Positions 28,159 to 37,086 of a DNA stretch of 64,000 nt are shown here, in pieces. How positions within the stretch are numbered: the stretch's first letter is position 1; every line of letters begins with the position of its first letter. Origin of the DNA: Lachnospiraceae bacterium. GTDB taxonomy: Bacteria; Bacillota; Clostridia; Lachnospirales; Lachnospiraceae. Both the position numbers and the translations under genes were made by a program. Location: the NCBI GenBank assembly GCA_900753305.1, contig CAADYR010000175.1, forward strand, positions 6,124 through 70,123, written 5' to 3'. Under the pieces are notes generated by a model, which did no database searches, was not told the DNA's origin, and worked only from the letters and a program-made list of their open reading frames with translations.

Positions 28159-29137
28159 ATAAGCCATATTCATCAATAAAATTATCAAGAAGTGTCTGAA
28201 TGAGTTCATTAAATGAACCACCGTTCTTAGCGCAGTAATTTTCAGCTATTTTTACAGATGTTGGTTTTAGCACTAAGGATTTTCTCATAGATTTTGCTTC
28301 TCCTTTTGGAGAGAAAATATTGGGAATGCTTTTTTTACTATTGGTCCTTTTGAGATTCATAGGTTCTGTATATTCCGGTTCAGCAGGAATGTATGCAGGT
28401 GCTGCTACAGTTTCTTTTATCTGTACAACAGGTGACTGCTGAGAAATTTTATCCGAAACAGGTTGTTGCGATAGTATTTGTGGTGTTATTTGAACAGGAC
28501 TTTGAACCGTTGTCGGCTGAACTACTTGTTCTGTCTGATATACAGGCTGTTCCTGGCTAATAGGTTGCGAAGAATATACAGGAGACTGTGGCTCAATGTT
28601 CTTTTCCTGTAAATAACCTGACTGCTCTGATATTTCTACAGTATGTTCCGGTTCTATTGCTATTGTGTTCTGTATTGGATGCTGATTAACTGTCTCTGGT
28701 ACATGTGCCGGAATTATGGGCTCGGTAATGGCTGTATCAGAAGACTGTGCTGTGCTTGTAGCCTGTATTGTTGGAGTATGTTCAATCATATTCTGAGGTT
28801 CTTCATGAACTTCAGGTTGAATTGTATGTATTTCCTCAGCAGGGGTATTCATTGATTGGATTTCCGGCTGAGAGATTATTGGAGAAATTGCTTCTTCTAT
28901 AATAGAAGTATCATTTAATTCTTCCTGCTTTTCCTGAATTTTTTCCAATTCTTTTGAAGTAACAGTTACTGGAGGTGTTTCAACAATGGAAGGTTCTGTT
29001 TTCTGATCCTCTTCAGGTTTTATCTCAGGTTGTTGTACAGTTGTTTCTTTTACGCCGGCTGTTTTCAAATCACCAATATTTTCAACATGATGTCCTGATG
29101 CCAGTGCTTTCTGTTTTGCTTTTTTAAATTGATTCAT
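28157..29137 (-). CDS. ParB-like centromere-binding protein with C-terminal ribbon-helix-helix domain
   Basis: 326 aa. Residues 1-30 are basic and short (NQFKKAKQKALASGHH). Residues 35-255 are a long low-complexity linker rich in Gln, Pro, Glu, Thr and Ile. The last 65 residues end in a likely ribbon-helix-helix unit: strand KSLVLKPTSVK, helix IAENYCAKNG, turn, helix SFNELIQTLLDNFI. ATG 29137 is directly after the parA stop (TAAATG), preceded by GGGGGGTC, so the two are coupled. RHH partners of small ParA proteins (ParG/Omega type) bind repeated centromere sites; the adjacent iterons are the obvious target. The linker is much longer than in those relatives. Confidence 0.78.
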   Translation of the reverse strand: MNQFKKAKQKALASGHHVENIGDLKTAGVKETTVQQPEIKPEEDQKTEPSIVETPPVTVTSKELEKIQEKQEELNDTSIIEEAISPIISQPEIQSMNTPAEEIHTIQPEVHEEPQNMIEHTPTIQATSTAQSSDTAITEPIIPAHVPETVNQHPIQNTIAIEPEHTVEISEQSGYLQEKNIEPQSPVYSSQPISQEQPVYQTEQVVQPTTVQSPVQITPQILSQQPVSDKISQQSPVVQIKETVAAPAYIPAEPEYTEPMNLKRTNSKKSIPNIFSPKGEAKSMRKSLVLKPTSVKIAENYCAKNGGSFNELIQTLLDNFIDEYGL

Positions 29138-29935
29138 TTAAAAGACCCCCCGGGAAATTAGTTCTTTTATTACTTTTCTGATTGCAATAGCAGCCTGATG
29201 TTGTGGCTGTAATGTAACAATTGGTTCATGATTTAAGGATGTATCTTTCATGGCTACGGAACCAGGTATAGGTGTTTCTACTAAAATGTCTTTAAATTCG
29301 TCTTCAGACAGATAGTAGTCCTGTAAATCTTTGGCAAGATTAATTCGTTTATCAAAGTTGTTGATCACTAATGCTTTTATATTATTTTCTATTCCTAATG
29401 TTTCCATGTTCTCTTCCCATAGGAATGAGAATAACTCAGCACCCTGAATTGCATTCAGAGATACATCAGATACTAAAATGATAGAATCTACAAAATAGAA
29501 TATGTTCTGATTGATTACGCCTAAATTAGGGTTGGTATCAAATATAATATGAGTATATTGAGAAAAGAACTCTTCATTTCTCTTAAAGTAGTTTGCCAGA
29601 AGTTTCTCACGTCCTGCTATGCTGACAAGAAGCATTTCTGTTTTAATCAACAGAATATTGGAAGGAATGATGTCAATGTTTGGCTGTTTTTCCAGTACAC
29701 CACTTATGATCAGTTCGGATGGATCAATTTTCTTATCTTCAAAGATTGTTCGTATATTGTTTCTATCCATGTCTGAACAATCCAATCCAATATCATTTGT
29801 CAGATTACACTGAGGATCACCATCTACAAGTAGTATTTTATTGTCGGGATTTTGGGCTAATGCTCCAGCCAGGTTGAAACATGTTGTTGTTTTTCCAGTG
29901 CCGCCTTTTAGTGTTCCAAATGCAATTGTCTTCAT
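29138..29935 (-). CDS. parA: ParA-family partition ATPase
   Basis: 265 aa. Deviant Walker A LKGGTGKTTTCFNLAGALA at the N-terminus, Walker A' LLVDGDPQCNLTNDIG, Walker B HIIFDTNPNLG. No N-terminal helix-turn-helix, so it is of the short plasmid (type Ib) or Soj class. AGAAGGG precedes ATG 29935. Moves or positions replicon copies together with the downstream RHH protein bound at repeated DNA sites. Confidence 0.92.
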   Translation of the reverse strand: MKTIAFGTLKGGTGKTTTCFNLAGALAQNPDNKILLVDGDPQCNLTNDIGLDCSDMDRNNIRTIFEDKKIDPSELIISGVLEKQPNIDIIPSNILLIKTEMLLVSIAGREKLLANYFKRNEEFFSQYTHIIFDTNPNLGVINQNIFYFVDSIILVSDVSLNAIQGAELFSFLWEENMETLGIENNIKALVINNFDKRINLAKDLQDYYLSEDEFKDILVETPIPGSVAMKDTSLNHEPIVTLQPQHQAAIAIRKVIKELISRGVF

Positions 29936-30796
29936 AGTATATTACCCTTCTTATTATAATATGTAATACACAATGAAATATATGTTTTTGCTGATAGTTA
30001 CAACATATTTTTCTATCGTTATATTACATTATTTTATGTTTTGAATATAATATAGCACAAATTTAATATTACTGCAAGTAATTTATATTATATTACTTTT
30101 AGTATGTATTTTTGTATGTGCTTTATAAATATATTATATGTTCTATTCTGACTGATATTTTAACTTATATGCTAAAGTATATTTCTTTATATATTTTATT
30201 TTATCTTTTATAGTGTAATTTATTCTATATTACATTTGTTGTTTTACATTATATTTTATAGTACATTTTAAAGTGTATTATAAAAGGTATTCATGCATGT
30301 ATTTGAAAATATATTTTTATTTATATTTTACATCATACTATATCATATATTATTAATATATTTTAGTCCATATTTTATTATATATATTATAATGTATTAA
30401 ATATTACATTGCACATTAACTTGCATTTTACATTTTAAAATATATTTACAGATATATTATAGCATATATTATTTGATATATGTATATTAGTATAACATTA
30501 CGTTATATGTTTCAAACTATATTTATACTTTACAATGTATTACATAACGTATTTTATAATATATTAGACATACTAGTAAAATATAATGTATAACACATAT
30601 TACACATACGCATATCACATATTTTGCATTATATATCGTAAAATGTATTCAACATAATATGCTTTATACACTGCATTAATATATTTTATATAATAATACA
30701 TTATATATTGCAATATATATTATACAATATAAAGTACAATATGATATACATTAAAAACAATAATATGGCGTTAAGCCAACAAACTGATTATAAAAA

Positions 30797-30836
30797 TACA
30801 TTACATAATGCAATATATAATGTATTATGTAATGTA
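30797..30836. repeat. Perfect 13-bp-arm palindrome in the AT-rich block
   Basis: TACATTACATAAT (30797-30809) and ATTATGTAATGTA (30824-30836), 14-base loop. The half-site word TTACATAAT recurs nearby (30981-30989, in ACATTACATAATGC), so it may be a repeated protein site. Confidence 0.7.
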
Positions 30837-31144
30837 CACTATACCTGCCTTATATAACAATGTAATATATAATACATTACATATGTCACAAGATAAATAA
30901 TATAATATCATAAGATTATTATAATTATAATAAATATGCAAAATAATATATTATATAACACATTTTAAAATACATGCACATTACATAATGCAATGTGCTA
31001 TATGTGTATGAAACATAAAAGATATATGAAAAAAGAATTATTTATTCACAAATACATTACACATAAAAATATATAATGTAAGTTACATAAAATATACAAT
31101 ATATCATATTATATATTACATTGTTTTTATTGTAAATTCAATAT

Positions 31145-31186
31145 AATTTTGATAAAATACATTCTAGTATATATTTTATCAAAATT
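31145..31186. repeat. Perfect 15-bp-arm palindrome in the AT-rich block
   Basis: AATTTTGATAAAATA (31145-31159) and TATTTTATCAAAATT (31172-31186), 12-base loop. No T-run specific to one strand and no adjacent gene end, so a terminator role is unlikely. Confidence 0.7.
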
Positions 31187-31626
31187 AAAAATTATTAAAT
31201 ATAAAAACAAATTATTAAAATATAAAATACACTTTAAAATATATTATGAAATGTATTACATGATATGCAATTCGATATAAAAAATATTGCAAAAAAGAAA
31301 TATATAAATACAAAATACAATATAAAAAACATATACAGAATAATATATAATGTATTTTATAATATAAAATATAATACACGATAAAATATATATAAAAAAA
31401 CATAAAATATAAAATATATTACATAATACAAAAAAAGTTAAACAAAGTACAAAAATGAATATTGAAATTTTAGAAAATAATATGATATAATACATTTTAA
31501 ATAATATGATAAAATATATTATAGAATATATTTTTAAACATATGCAAAAATATATAAAAAAATAGCATACATTATATAATATTAAATAAAGTATATAACG
31601 TATGCTATCTTGTAATGTATGATATA

Positions 31627-32433
31627 TTAATCAGATAATGGAGTAGTATATGCGAGCCAGAGGTCAAAATAGGAATCGAATGATAGAAGCGTTTTACCCT
31701 TTACACCAAGTCCATCAGGTGTACGAGTATACCAACCGTTCAATTCCTGCATCTTTAAATCTGGAGAATTAATACATACCCACATTTTCTCTCGATAATT
31801 GCGTATCTGTGTTTCCGGAATAACGTAACGGTTATATATTTGCTTAAAATATACGTGACAGGGAGGAAAAACAGAAAATACAGCATTTAATTTACGAATT
31901 TCGGGAACGGAATGAATCATTCCCCTGGAGTCAACCAATTCGTAAAGTTCTGTTAGCAGCATCCATCCATTATATGTGTCAGATTGGATCCAAACAGGTT
32001 CACCCATATGTTGGGCTAATTCCTGCGGTAATATCTCCATATTTTGAATTTGAGACTGATTGGCGATAAATTCCATGGCAGAACGTTTAGGATCTTCAGA
32101 GAGACCTTTTAAGTAATCTACAGATACAGAAAAAAGCTTTGCCAATGCTTCAACTTTATCTGGAGAAGGAATTTTGGCAAGTAATGGATCTTTGTGTTCC
32201 CAACTTGCAATTGTGGATGTTGGAATTTTAGAAGAACTGCCCAGAACTTCTGCAAGTTTTTCACCAAGCTCTGATTGGGACCAGCCTTTGGCATTCCTAA
32301 GGGCACGAATTCTGGTATTGAGTTTATATCCAATTGACTGATTCTGAGAAGATCCGGATTGACCTCTGGCAGTATTTAATCTGATCAGTGGATCACCTTT
32401 TCGGATTTGTTGGTTTATGTTTTTGTCATTCAT
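31627..32433 (-). CDS. XRE-type helix-turn-helix protein with unique C-terminal domain
   Basis: 268 aa. Residues about 33-115 are a Cro/CI-type helix-turn-helix (LNTRIRALRNAKGWSQSELGEKLAEVLGSSSKIPTSTIASWEH..., then VEALAKLFSVSVDYLKGLS). Residues 130-268 are a beta-rich, Trp/Tyr-rich domain (EPVWIQSDTYNGWMLLTELYELVD, VFPPCHVYFKQIYNRYVI, GWYTRTPDGLGVKGKTLLSF) I do not recognise. It is the only other gene in the iteron/ParA cassette. It may repress the cassette or take part in initiation; no Rep_3, RepA_N or RepB motif is visible. Confidence 0.8.
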   Translation of the reverse strand: MNDKNINQQIRKGDPLIRLNTARGQSGSSQNQSIGYKLNTRIRALRNAKGWSQSELGEKLAEVLGSSSKIPTSTIASWEHKDPLLAKIPSPDKVEALAKLFSVSVDYLKGLSEDPKRSAMEFIANQSQIQNMEILPQELAQHMGEPVWIQSDTYNGWMLLTELYELVDSRGMIHSVPEIRKLNAVFSVFPPCHVYFKQIYNRYVIPETQIRNYREKMWVCINSPDLKMQELNGWYTRTPDGLGVKGKTLLSFDSYFDLWLAYTTPLSD

Positions 32434-33358
32434 GTAAATAAAATCCTTTCATACATACAAAAGAAGTAAAATCATCTCCCTGCAAGTGTGATCTTATGAA
32501 ATATATTGAATTAGATATGATGAATAAAAAATCATAATAGAATATAAAAATTTTAACTACTGAAATGATATTCTCTATGCAGGTTAAGAAAATAGTCTCT
32601 TATTTATCATAATGAGATAGAAAATAAAAGTCAACAAAATTCTACTAAAAGGTATATAAATAAAAATGAATCTTGTATAACAGAAAAAAACCAAAGTATA
32701 AAATATTTAAAAAGGTAAAAAATGTGAAAGAAAAGATGCAAAGATAACATAAAATACCTGCATAAAATATAAAAATGAAAGATATGAAAGAAAGACGGTA
32801 AAATATATAAAATAAAATCAGATAAAAAGTAGTCAATAAGACTGCAAAAAACATTTAGAAATTAATAAAAATTAAATTAGAGAAAATTAAATTGTAAGAC
32901 TAGAATAGTCAATATATTATTAGTATATAATATATTGACTATTTATGTAAACGGACATAAAATGACTCAAGGAGACAAAAAGAGAAAACAATAAATGGTG
33001 TAATATAAATTATAGATGAACAAAATAATATTTAAGATGTGAAAGATTCACGGTTAAAATATCATAAAAAAATATTTAGATATAAATAAAAAAGAAACAG
33101 TAAAAGTATATAAAGTAATGTCAAAATAAAAAATGCATATATATTATACAAAAAAGAATATATATACATAAAATAAACGAGGGAGAATTATATGTATATA
33201 ATAATATTTAACAGTAATACATAAAGCGTTTTCAGGTGAAAAGAACACTGCGAGTATTAAAATATATGGTAGTCTCATAGAAAATTATGCAGTATAATTG
33301 TTTACATAAAGAATATATATAATGCAGGAAAAAATGCAAAAAAGGAGAATAATGTAAA
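32434..33358. other. AT-rich intergenic region with inverted iterons
   Basis: About 0.9 kb without a convincing gene. It holds two minus-strand iteron copies (32779-32799 and 33034-33054; both read ACCGT...TTTCATATCTT or TTTCACATCTT on the minus strand) and the 40-bp palindrome at 32904-32943. The nitroreductase promoter should lie in its last 100 bases. Confidence 0.75.
32904..32943. repeat. Perfect 17-bp-arm palindrome
   Basis: AATAGTCAATATATTAT (32904-32920) and ATAATATATTGACTATT (32927-32943) with only six bases between. Long enough to extrude as a cruciform; lies between the two inverted iterons. Confidence 0.8.
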
Positions 33359-33922
33359 ATGATGAAGGATTTAGTGCAAAAAAATCGTTCTTACAGAAGG
33401 TTTTATGAAGAGAAAAAAATAACAGAAAAACAGGTAAGAGAGCTGATCGACACTGCAAGAATGACACCTTCTGGTGCAAATAAGCAGCCTATCAGGTATA
33501 TGTACACATGTACGCAGGAAAAGAATAATAAAGTGTTTCCGTACCTGAGATGGGCTGGATATTATCAGGATTGGGATGGACCGGAAGAGGGAGAAAGACC
33601 GACAGCATATATTATTCTGTTGAGCAAAAATGGTGTAAATGCGCCACAGGATGAAGGAATTATTGGACAAACAATATTATTAAGTGCAACGGAAGAAGGA
33701 ATGGGAGGCTGTTTTATAGCTAATGTAGACAGAGCCGGTCTGGCAGAAGCAATTCAGGTTCCGGATGGATATCAGATAAAATTAGTGATTGCTCTTGGAT
33801 ATCCCAAAGAAAAAGTAGTGATAGATGAAATATCGGAATCCGATGATATTAAATATTATAGAGATGAAGATCAGACACATCATGTTCCCAAGATCAAACT
33901 GGAAGATTTAATTATAAAATAG
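33359..33922 (+). CDS. Nitroreductase-family flavoprotein
   Basis: 187 aa. FMN-binding start NRSYRRFYEEKKI, TARMTPSGANKQPIRY, and GQTILLSATEEGMGGCFIANVDR near residue 115 are typical of the family. Likely an NAD(P)H-dependent FMN oxidoreductase; substrate unknown. AAGGAG lies 11 bases before ATG. First plus-strand gene right of the origin cassette, with strongly G-rich coding strand. Confidence 0.88.
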   Translation: MMKDLVQKNRSYRRFYEEKKITEKQVRELIDTARMTPSGANKQPIRYMYTCTQEKNNKVFPYLRWAGYYQDWDGPEEGERPTAYIILLSKNGVNAPQDEGIIGQTILLSATEEGMGGCFIANVDRAGLAEAIQVPDGYQIKLVIALGYPKEKVVIDEISESDDIKYYRDEDQTHHVPKIKLEDLIIK

Positions 33923-34001
33923 AAATCCATAACTATTATCAAATTCCTTTAAAATGCCGAAATATATAGAAGAGAAGGCATATTTGAGGGGGATGGATAT
34001 A

Positions 34002-34988
34002 ATGTCATCAATATCATATAGCGCATCAGACTTTTTGAATAAGATAACAAATAGTGGAAATGCATATATATCTAATTACAGTAAACGTGTGCGTGAAGCA
34101 GATACCAATGTACAGAATCTACAGGAGCAATTGATCACTTTCCGTAAAAATATAAGGAATTTAAGAAATTATGATTCTGATAGCTATAATAGGGATCAAA
34201 TAGAACGACAAATTACATCTTTTGTGAAAAGTTATAATGATTTAAAGAGTGCATCTGATAAGGCTGATAACAGTAATATTAAAAAGCAAATGGATAAACT
34301 GGAAGAGACATTATCGGATCATGAAAAAAGTCTAAAAAAGCTGGGTATTAAAGTAAGTGATAAAAAACTGAAATTTGATACGGATACTTTTGATGATGTA
34401 TCAGATAAGGATGCCAAAAAAATATTCCAGACATTGTTTGAGGGCAGTGATTCTTTCATATCTAAGGTATATAAAATAGGGAGAGATCTGGAGAAATCAG
34501 CGAATACAGAAGAGTATCAGATGAATCTGAGAAGCTTTCACACTACGACAAGATATAGCGATGCGGAAATTGATGTGGCTACAATGGCAAATGAGATAAA
34601 AAATACGAGTCTGCCTAAATGCCAGAGTGTCCTGGGGCGTACAGATGATGATGCCAAAAGTATTCGAATCGACAGTTTGAAGGAATATATAGATAATTAC
34701 AATAAAATGATAGCTCAGGATGTTGATTGTTCTACATTCAGTGCCATAAAAGAACTTCAGGAAAGCAAAAAAGATGAACTGGCAGCATTGGGAATTACGA
34801 TAGAGGATGATAATAGCCTGACGATAGATGAGTCAGTGGAACAGGATAGTACATTTTGTAATACATATGATTCACTATTTGCTACAGATTCGACATATGT
34901 ATCGCAGATGAAACAACTGTGTGACAAGACGATCAACACAGTTCTTAAGGCAGATAAACTGGGCATTACATTAGATATAAGCGTATAA
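34002..34988 (+). CDS. FliD-like repeat protein of unknown role
   Basis: 328 aa from ATG 34002 (GAGGGGG ten bases upstream). Highly charged and helical, no signal peptide or membrane segment. It begins MSSISYSASDFLNKI and contains two copies of a pattern seen at the C-terminus of flagellar cap protein FliD: LKKLGIKVSDKKLKFDTDTFDD...LFEGSDSFISKVYKI and LAALGITIEDDNSLTIDESVEQ...LFATDSTYVSQMKQL. No flagellar genes are near. I do not assign a function. Confidence 0.65.
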   Translation: MSSISYSASDFLNKITNSGNAYISNYSKRVREADTNVQNLQEQLITFRKNIRNLRNYDSDSYNRDQIERQITSFVKSYNDLKSASDKADNSNIKKQMDKLEETLSDHEKSLKKLGIKVSDKKLKFDTDTFDDVSDKDAKKIFQTLFEGSDSFISKVYKIGRDLEKSANTEEYQMNLRSFHTTTRYSDAEIDVATMANEIKNTSLPKCQSVLGRTDDDAKSIRIDSLKEYIDNYNKMIAQDVDCSTFSAIKELQESKKDELAALGITIEDDNSLTIDESVEQDSTFCNTYDSLFATDSTYVSQMKQLCDKTINTVLKADKLGITLDISV

Positions 34989-35003
34989 ACAATTGCAATA
35001 AGT

Positions 35004-35033
35004 GACCCCATTCATAAAGAATGGGGTCTTTTT
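35004..35033 (+). terminator. Terminator after the FliD-like gene
   Basis: GACCCCATTC / GAATGGGGTC arms (35004-35013, 35019-35028), five-base loop, then five T. Separates the convergent HAD phosphatase gene. Confidence 0.93.
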
Positions 35034-35037
35034 ATTA

Positions 35038-35847
35038 CTAGATAAAGTGAAAATGTTCAAGAGCCTGTCGAATGCCGCCTTCGCTGGAGCGTGAGGTTAC
35101 ATAGGATACTTTGGTGAAAAGTGATTCCGGAGAGGAATTTCCCATAGCAATGCTGTTTTTTACATAGGACAGCATGGAAAGGTCATTGTTGCTGTCACCC
35201 ATGGCGTATGCATCGTCAAGTGTTAGACCGTAATAATCGAGAACTGTCTGAATACCGGTAGCTTTGGAAAAACCAAGAGGTACGAATTCACGAAAATCTC
35301 CACCGCGGTCGATACATTCGAAATATTTGTCACTTACACGGCGAAAGGCAGGGATATCTTCAAGATTTTGAAACCATATGACAAATTTATCACAGGTAAA
35401 ATCTTCTGATTCCGGGTCATGTGACATATCATAATTTCTGTTTGCGAAAGAACGGTATTGCCTGATGCCACCTTCTGAGAGAAGAGGGCGGGATATATCA
35501 AAACGAACCTCATATTTGGACTCGAAGAGAATATCAAGTGGATATTTCCTGGCTTCTGTAAGGATTTCGGATACAATGGAGTGATTCTGGTTAATATAGA
35601 GAATCTCCTGTAAAGTATTGTCTTTTGTACAATAGATATTGGTTCCGCAGCCACATACATAACCGTCAAATCCAACATTACGGAAACGTTCTTCTACGTT
35701 TTGCATGCATCTTCCGGTATTAATGAACATCAGATGACCATTGTTTCTCGCCCTGCGGATAGCATCTGCAGCATCAGCAGGAACAGAGCCGTCAATTTCA
35801 GATGTTAAAGTACCGTCTATATCGAAAAAAGCAATCTTACGACTCAT
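35038..35847 (-). CDS. HAD-superfamily (Cof-type) phosphatase
   Basis: 269 aa. Motif I FFDIDGTL, motif II INTGR, motif III Lys in FSKATGIQTVLDYYG, motif IV AMGDSNNDLSML, with a C2-type cap between. Likely dephosphorylates sugar phosphates or flavin-type metabolites. Its ATG overlaps the stop of the upstream flavin reductase gene, so the pair is co-translated. Confidence 0.92.
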   Translation of the reverse strand: MSRKIAFFDIDGTLTSEIDGSVPADAADAIRRARNNGHLMFINTGRCMQNVEERFRNVGFDGYVCGCGTNIYCTKDNTLQEILYINQNHSIVSEILTEARKYPLDILFESKYEVRFDISRPLLSEGGIRQYRSFANRNYDMSHDPESEDFTCDKFVIWFQNLEDIPAFRRVSDKYFECIDRGGDFREFVPLGFSKATGIQTVLDYYGLTLDDAYAMGDSNNDLSMLSYVKNSIAMGNSSPESLFTKVSYVTSRSSEGGIRQALEHFHFI

Positions 35848-36353
35848 TATCTGGCGAGAACCTCCATAATTTCAGCGATGTACATAGTGTGCATATTGCC
35901 GTCAGCGTACCATTTGTCCTTAATTTCAGGAGAGAGGAAAGAATCTTCTGTGATACGTGTAGCAGAAAGTTTATGGCACAGAAGGATAAGATTACCTTCA
36001 TCTATATAGGGAATTCCCATTTTGTGACCGCAGCTAAGACCTGCATTTGCAATCTTATCCTCATCGCGACCTGAATGAGAACCGCAGTAATTCAGAGCGT
36101 TGCGGTATTTCTCATCCATAAAGCTGAGAGAGAAAAACTCACTGTTATCAACGAACTCCTTGGTATATCTGGTGTCACGGATAAATACGTAAACAACATT
36201 TTTACCCCACATAACGCCCATGCCACCCCAACTGATGGTCATAGTATTATCTTTCTTATCTGAACCGGCAGTAACAAGAGCCCATTCTTTGCCTATTTTT
36301 GTAAAGGGATTAAACTCCAGCATATCTATTGGGCATGTTTGAAAACTGTGCAT
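35847..36353 (-). CDS. Flavin reductase-like FMN-binding protein
   Basis: 168 aa split-barrel flavin-binding protein. NTMTISWGGMGVMWGKNVVYVFIRDTRYTKEFVDNSEFFSLSF is the family core. AGGAAGG precedes ATG 36353. May reduce flavin for, or act with, the coupled HAD phosphatase; the substrate is unknown. Confidence 0.88.
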   Translation of the reverse strand: MHSFQTCPIDMLEFNPFTKIGKEWALVTAGSDKKDNTMTISWGGMGVMWGKNVVYVFIRDTRYTKEFVDNSEFFSLSFMDEKYRNALNYCGSHSGRDEDKIANAGLSCGHKMGIPYIDEGNLILLCHKLSATRITEDSFLSPEIKDKWYADGNMHTMYIAEIMEVLAR

Positions 36354-36503
36354 AGTTAAATACTTCCTTCCTATTAAAATATGAACTTAATTATAACATA
36401 TTTATGAAAGAACATCATTATAAATATCTAACGATATCAACATATGTTAACTGTACATTTATATCAGAATTTGATAGAATAGGAAAAAAAGAGGAGAGAA
36501 AAT

Positions 36504-37043
36504 ATGGGATGTGTGTACTTTACCAGACATGGACAGACTATATGGAATGTAGAAAACAAAATCTGTGGAGCAACAGATATTGCATTGACACAGTTAGGAC
36601 ATGAACAGGCTATTGAACTGGGCAGGAAAATCAAAGAAGAAAAGCTTGAAATAGATGAAATTCTGTATTCACCATTGATCCGTGCGGCAGATACTGCCAG
36701 ACACATTGCGCAGGAAACCGGGATTCCATGCCGACAGGAACCTAGGCTGACGGAACAGAATTTTGGCAAATATGAATCTACAGCAAGAGATGGAGCAGTA
36801 TTTCAGGAAGCAAAGAAGCAATTTGTCAATCATTTTGAGGGCGGAGAAACAATGCTGCATCTGGCTCAGAGAATCTATAACTTACTGGATGAATTAAAAC
36901 AGGAATCTGCTAACAAAACGTATTTGTTAGTTGCTCATAATGGAATTGCCAGAGTGGTAAATTCGTATTTTTATGATATGGAAAATGGAGAATACGCTGC
37001 ATTTGGTATCAAAAACTGCGAAATCAGAAAATATCAGTTTTAA
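36504..37043 (+). CDS. Histidine phosphatase (phosphoglycerate mutase family)
   Basis: 179 aa. Catalytic RHG in YFTRHGQTIWN, second Arg in SPLIRAADTARHIA, Glu in LTEQNFGKYE and His in LVAHNGIARV. Probably a broad phosphatase and not a glycolytic mutase. GGAGAG lies five bases before ATG. Confidence 0.92.
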   Translation: MGCVYFTRHGQTIWNVENKICGATDIALTQLGHEQAIELGRKIKEEKLEIDEILYSPLIRAADTARHIAQETGIPCRQEPRLTEQNFGKYESTARDGAVFQEAKKQFVNHFEGGETMLHLAQRIYNLLDELKQESANKTYLLVAHNGIARVVNSYFYDMENGEYAAFGIKNCEIRKYQF

Positions 37044-37045
37044 AG

Positions 37046-37083
37046 AAAAGCGGAAGTTCATAAAAATTTGAACTTCCGCTTTT
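37046..37083. terminator. Bidirectional terminator
   Basis: Perfect 15-bp arms AAAAGCGGAAGTTCA (37046-37060) and its complement (37069-37083), T-rich on both sides, between convergent genes. Confidence 0.93.
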
Positions 37084-37086
37084 AAA

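Larger units (their letters stand above)
29941..31626. other. 1.7-kb extremely AT-rich non-coding block
   Basis: Almost only A and T; for example, 9 of 60 bases are G or C in 30361-30420. It is full of TATATTAC, ATTACAT and TAATGTA words. Open frames here (for example 31215-31495, minus) are only Tyr/Ile/Phe/Leu low complexity with no ribosome site, so I do not call genes. Contains the long palindromes listed separately. Candidate DNA unwinding element or centromere between parA and the XRE gene. Confidence 0.8.

Noticed and set aside
31215..31495. Open reading frames in the AT-rich block
   Set aside because: They encode only Tyr/Ile/Phe/Leu repeats, arise from base composition, overlap each other and lack ribosome sites.
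27099..33358. Standard chromosomal oriC
   Set aside because: No dnaA, dnaN, recF, rpmH or rnpA nearby and I found no clear TTATCCACA boxes. The skew switch remains, so a secondary-replicon origin is preferred.
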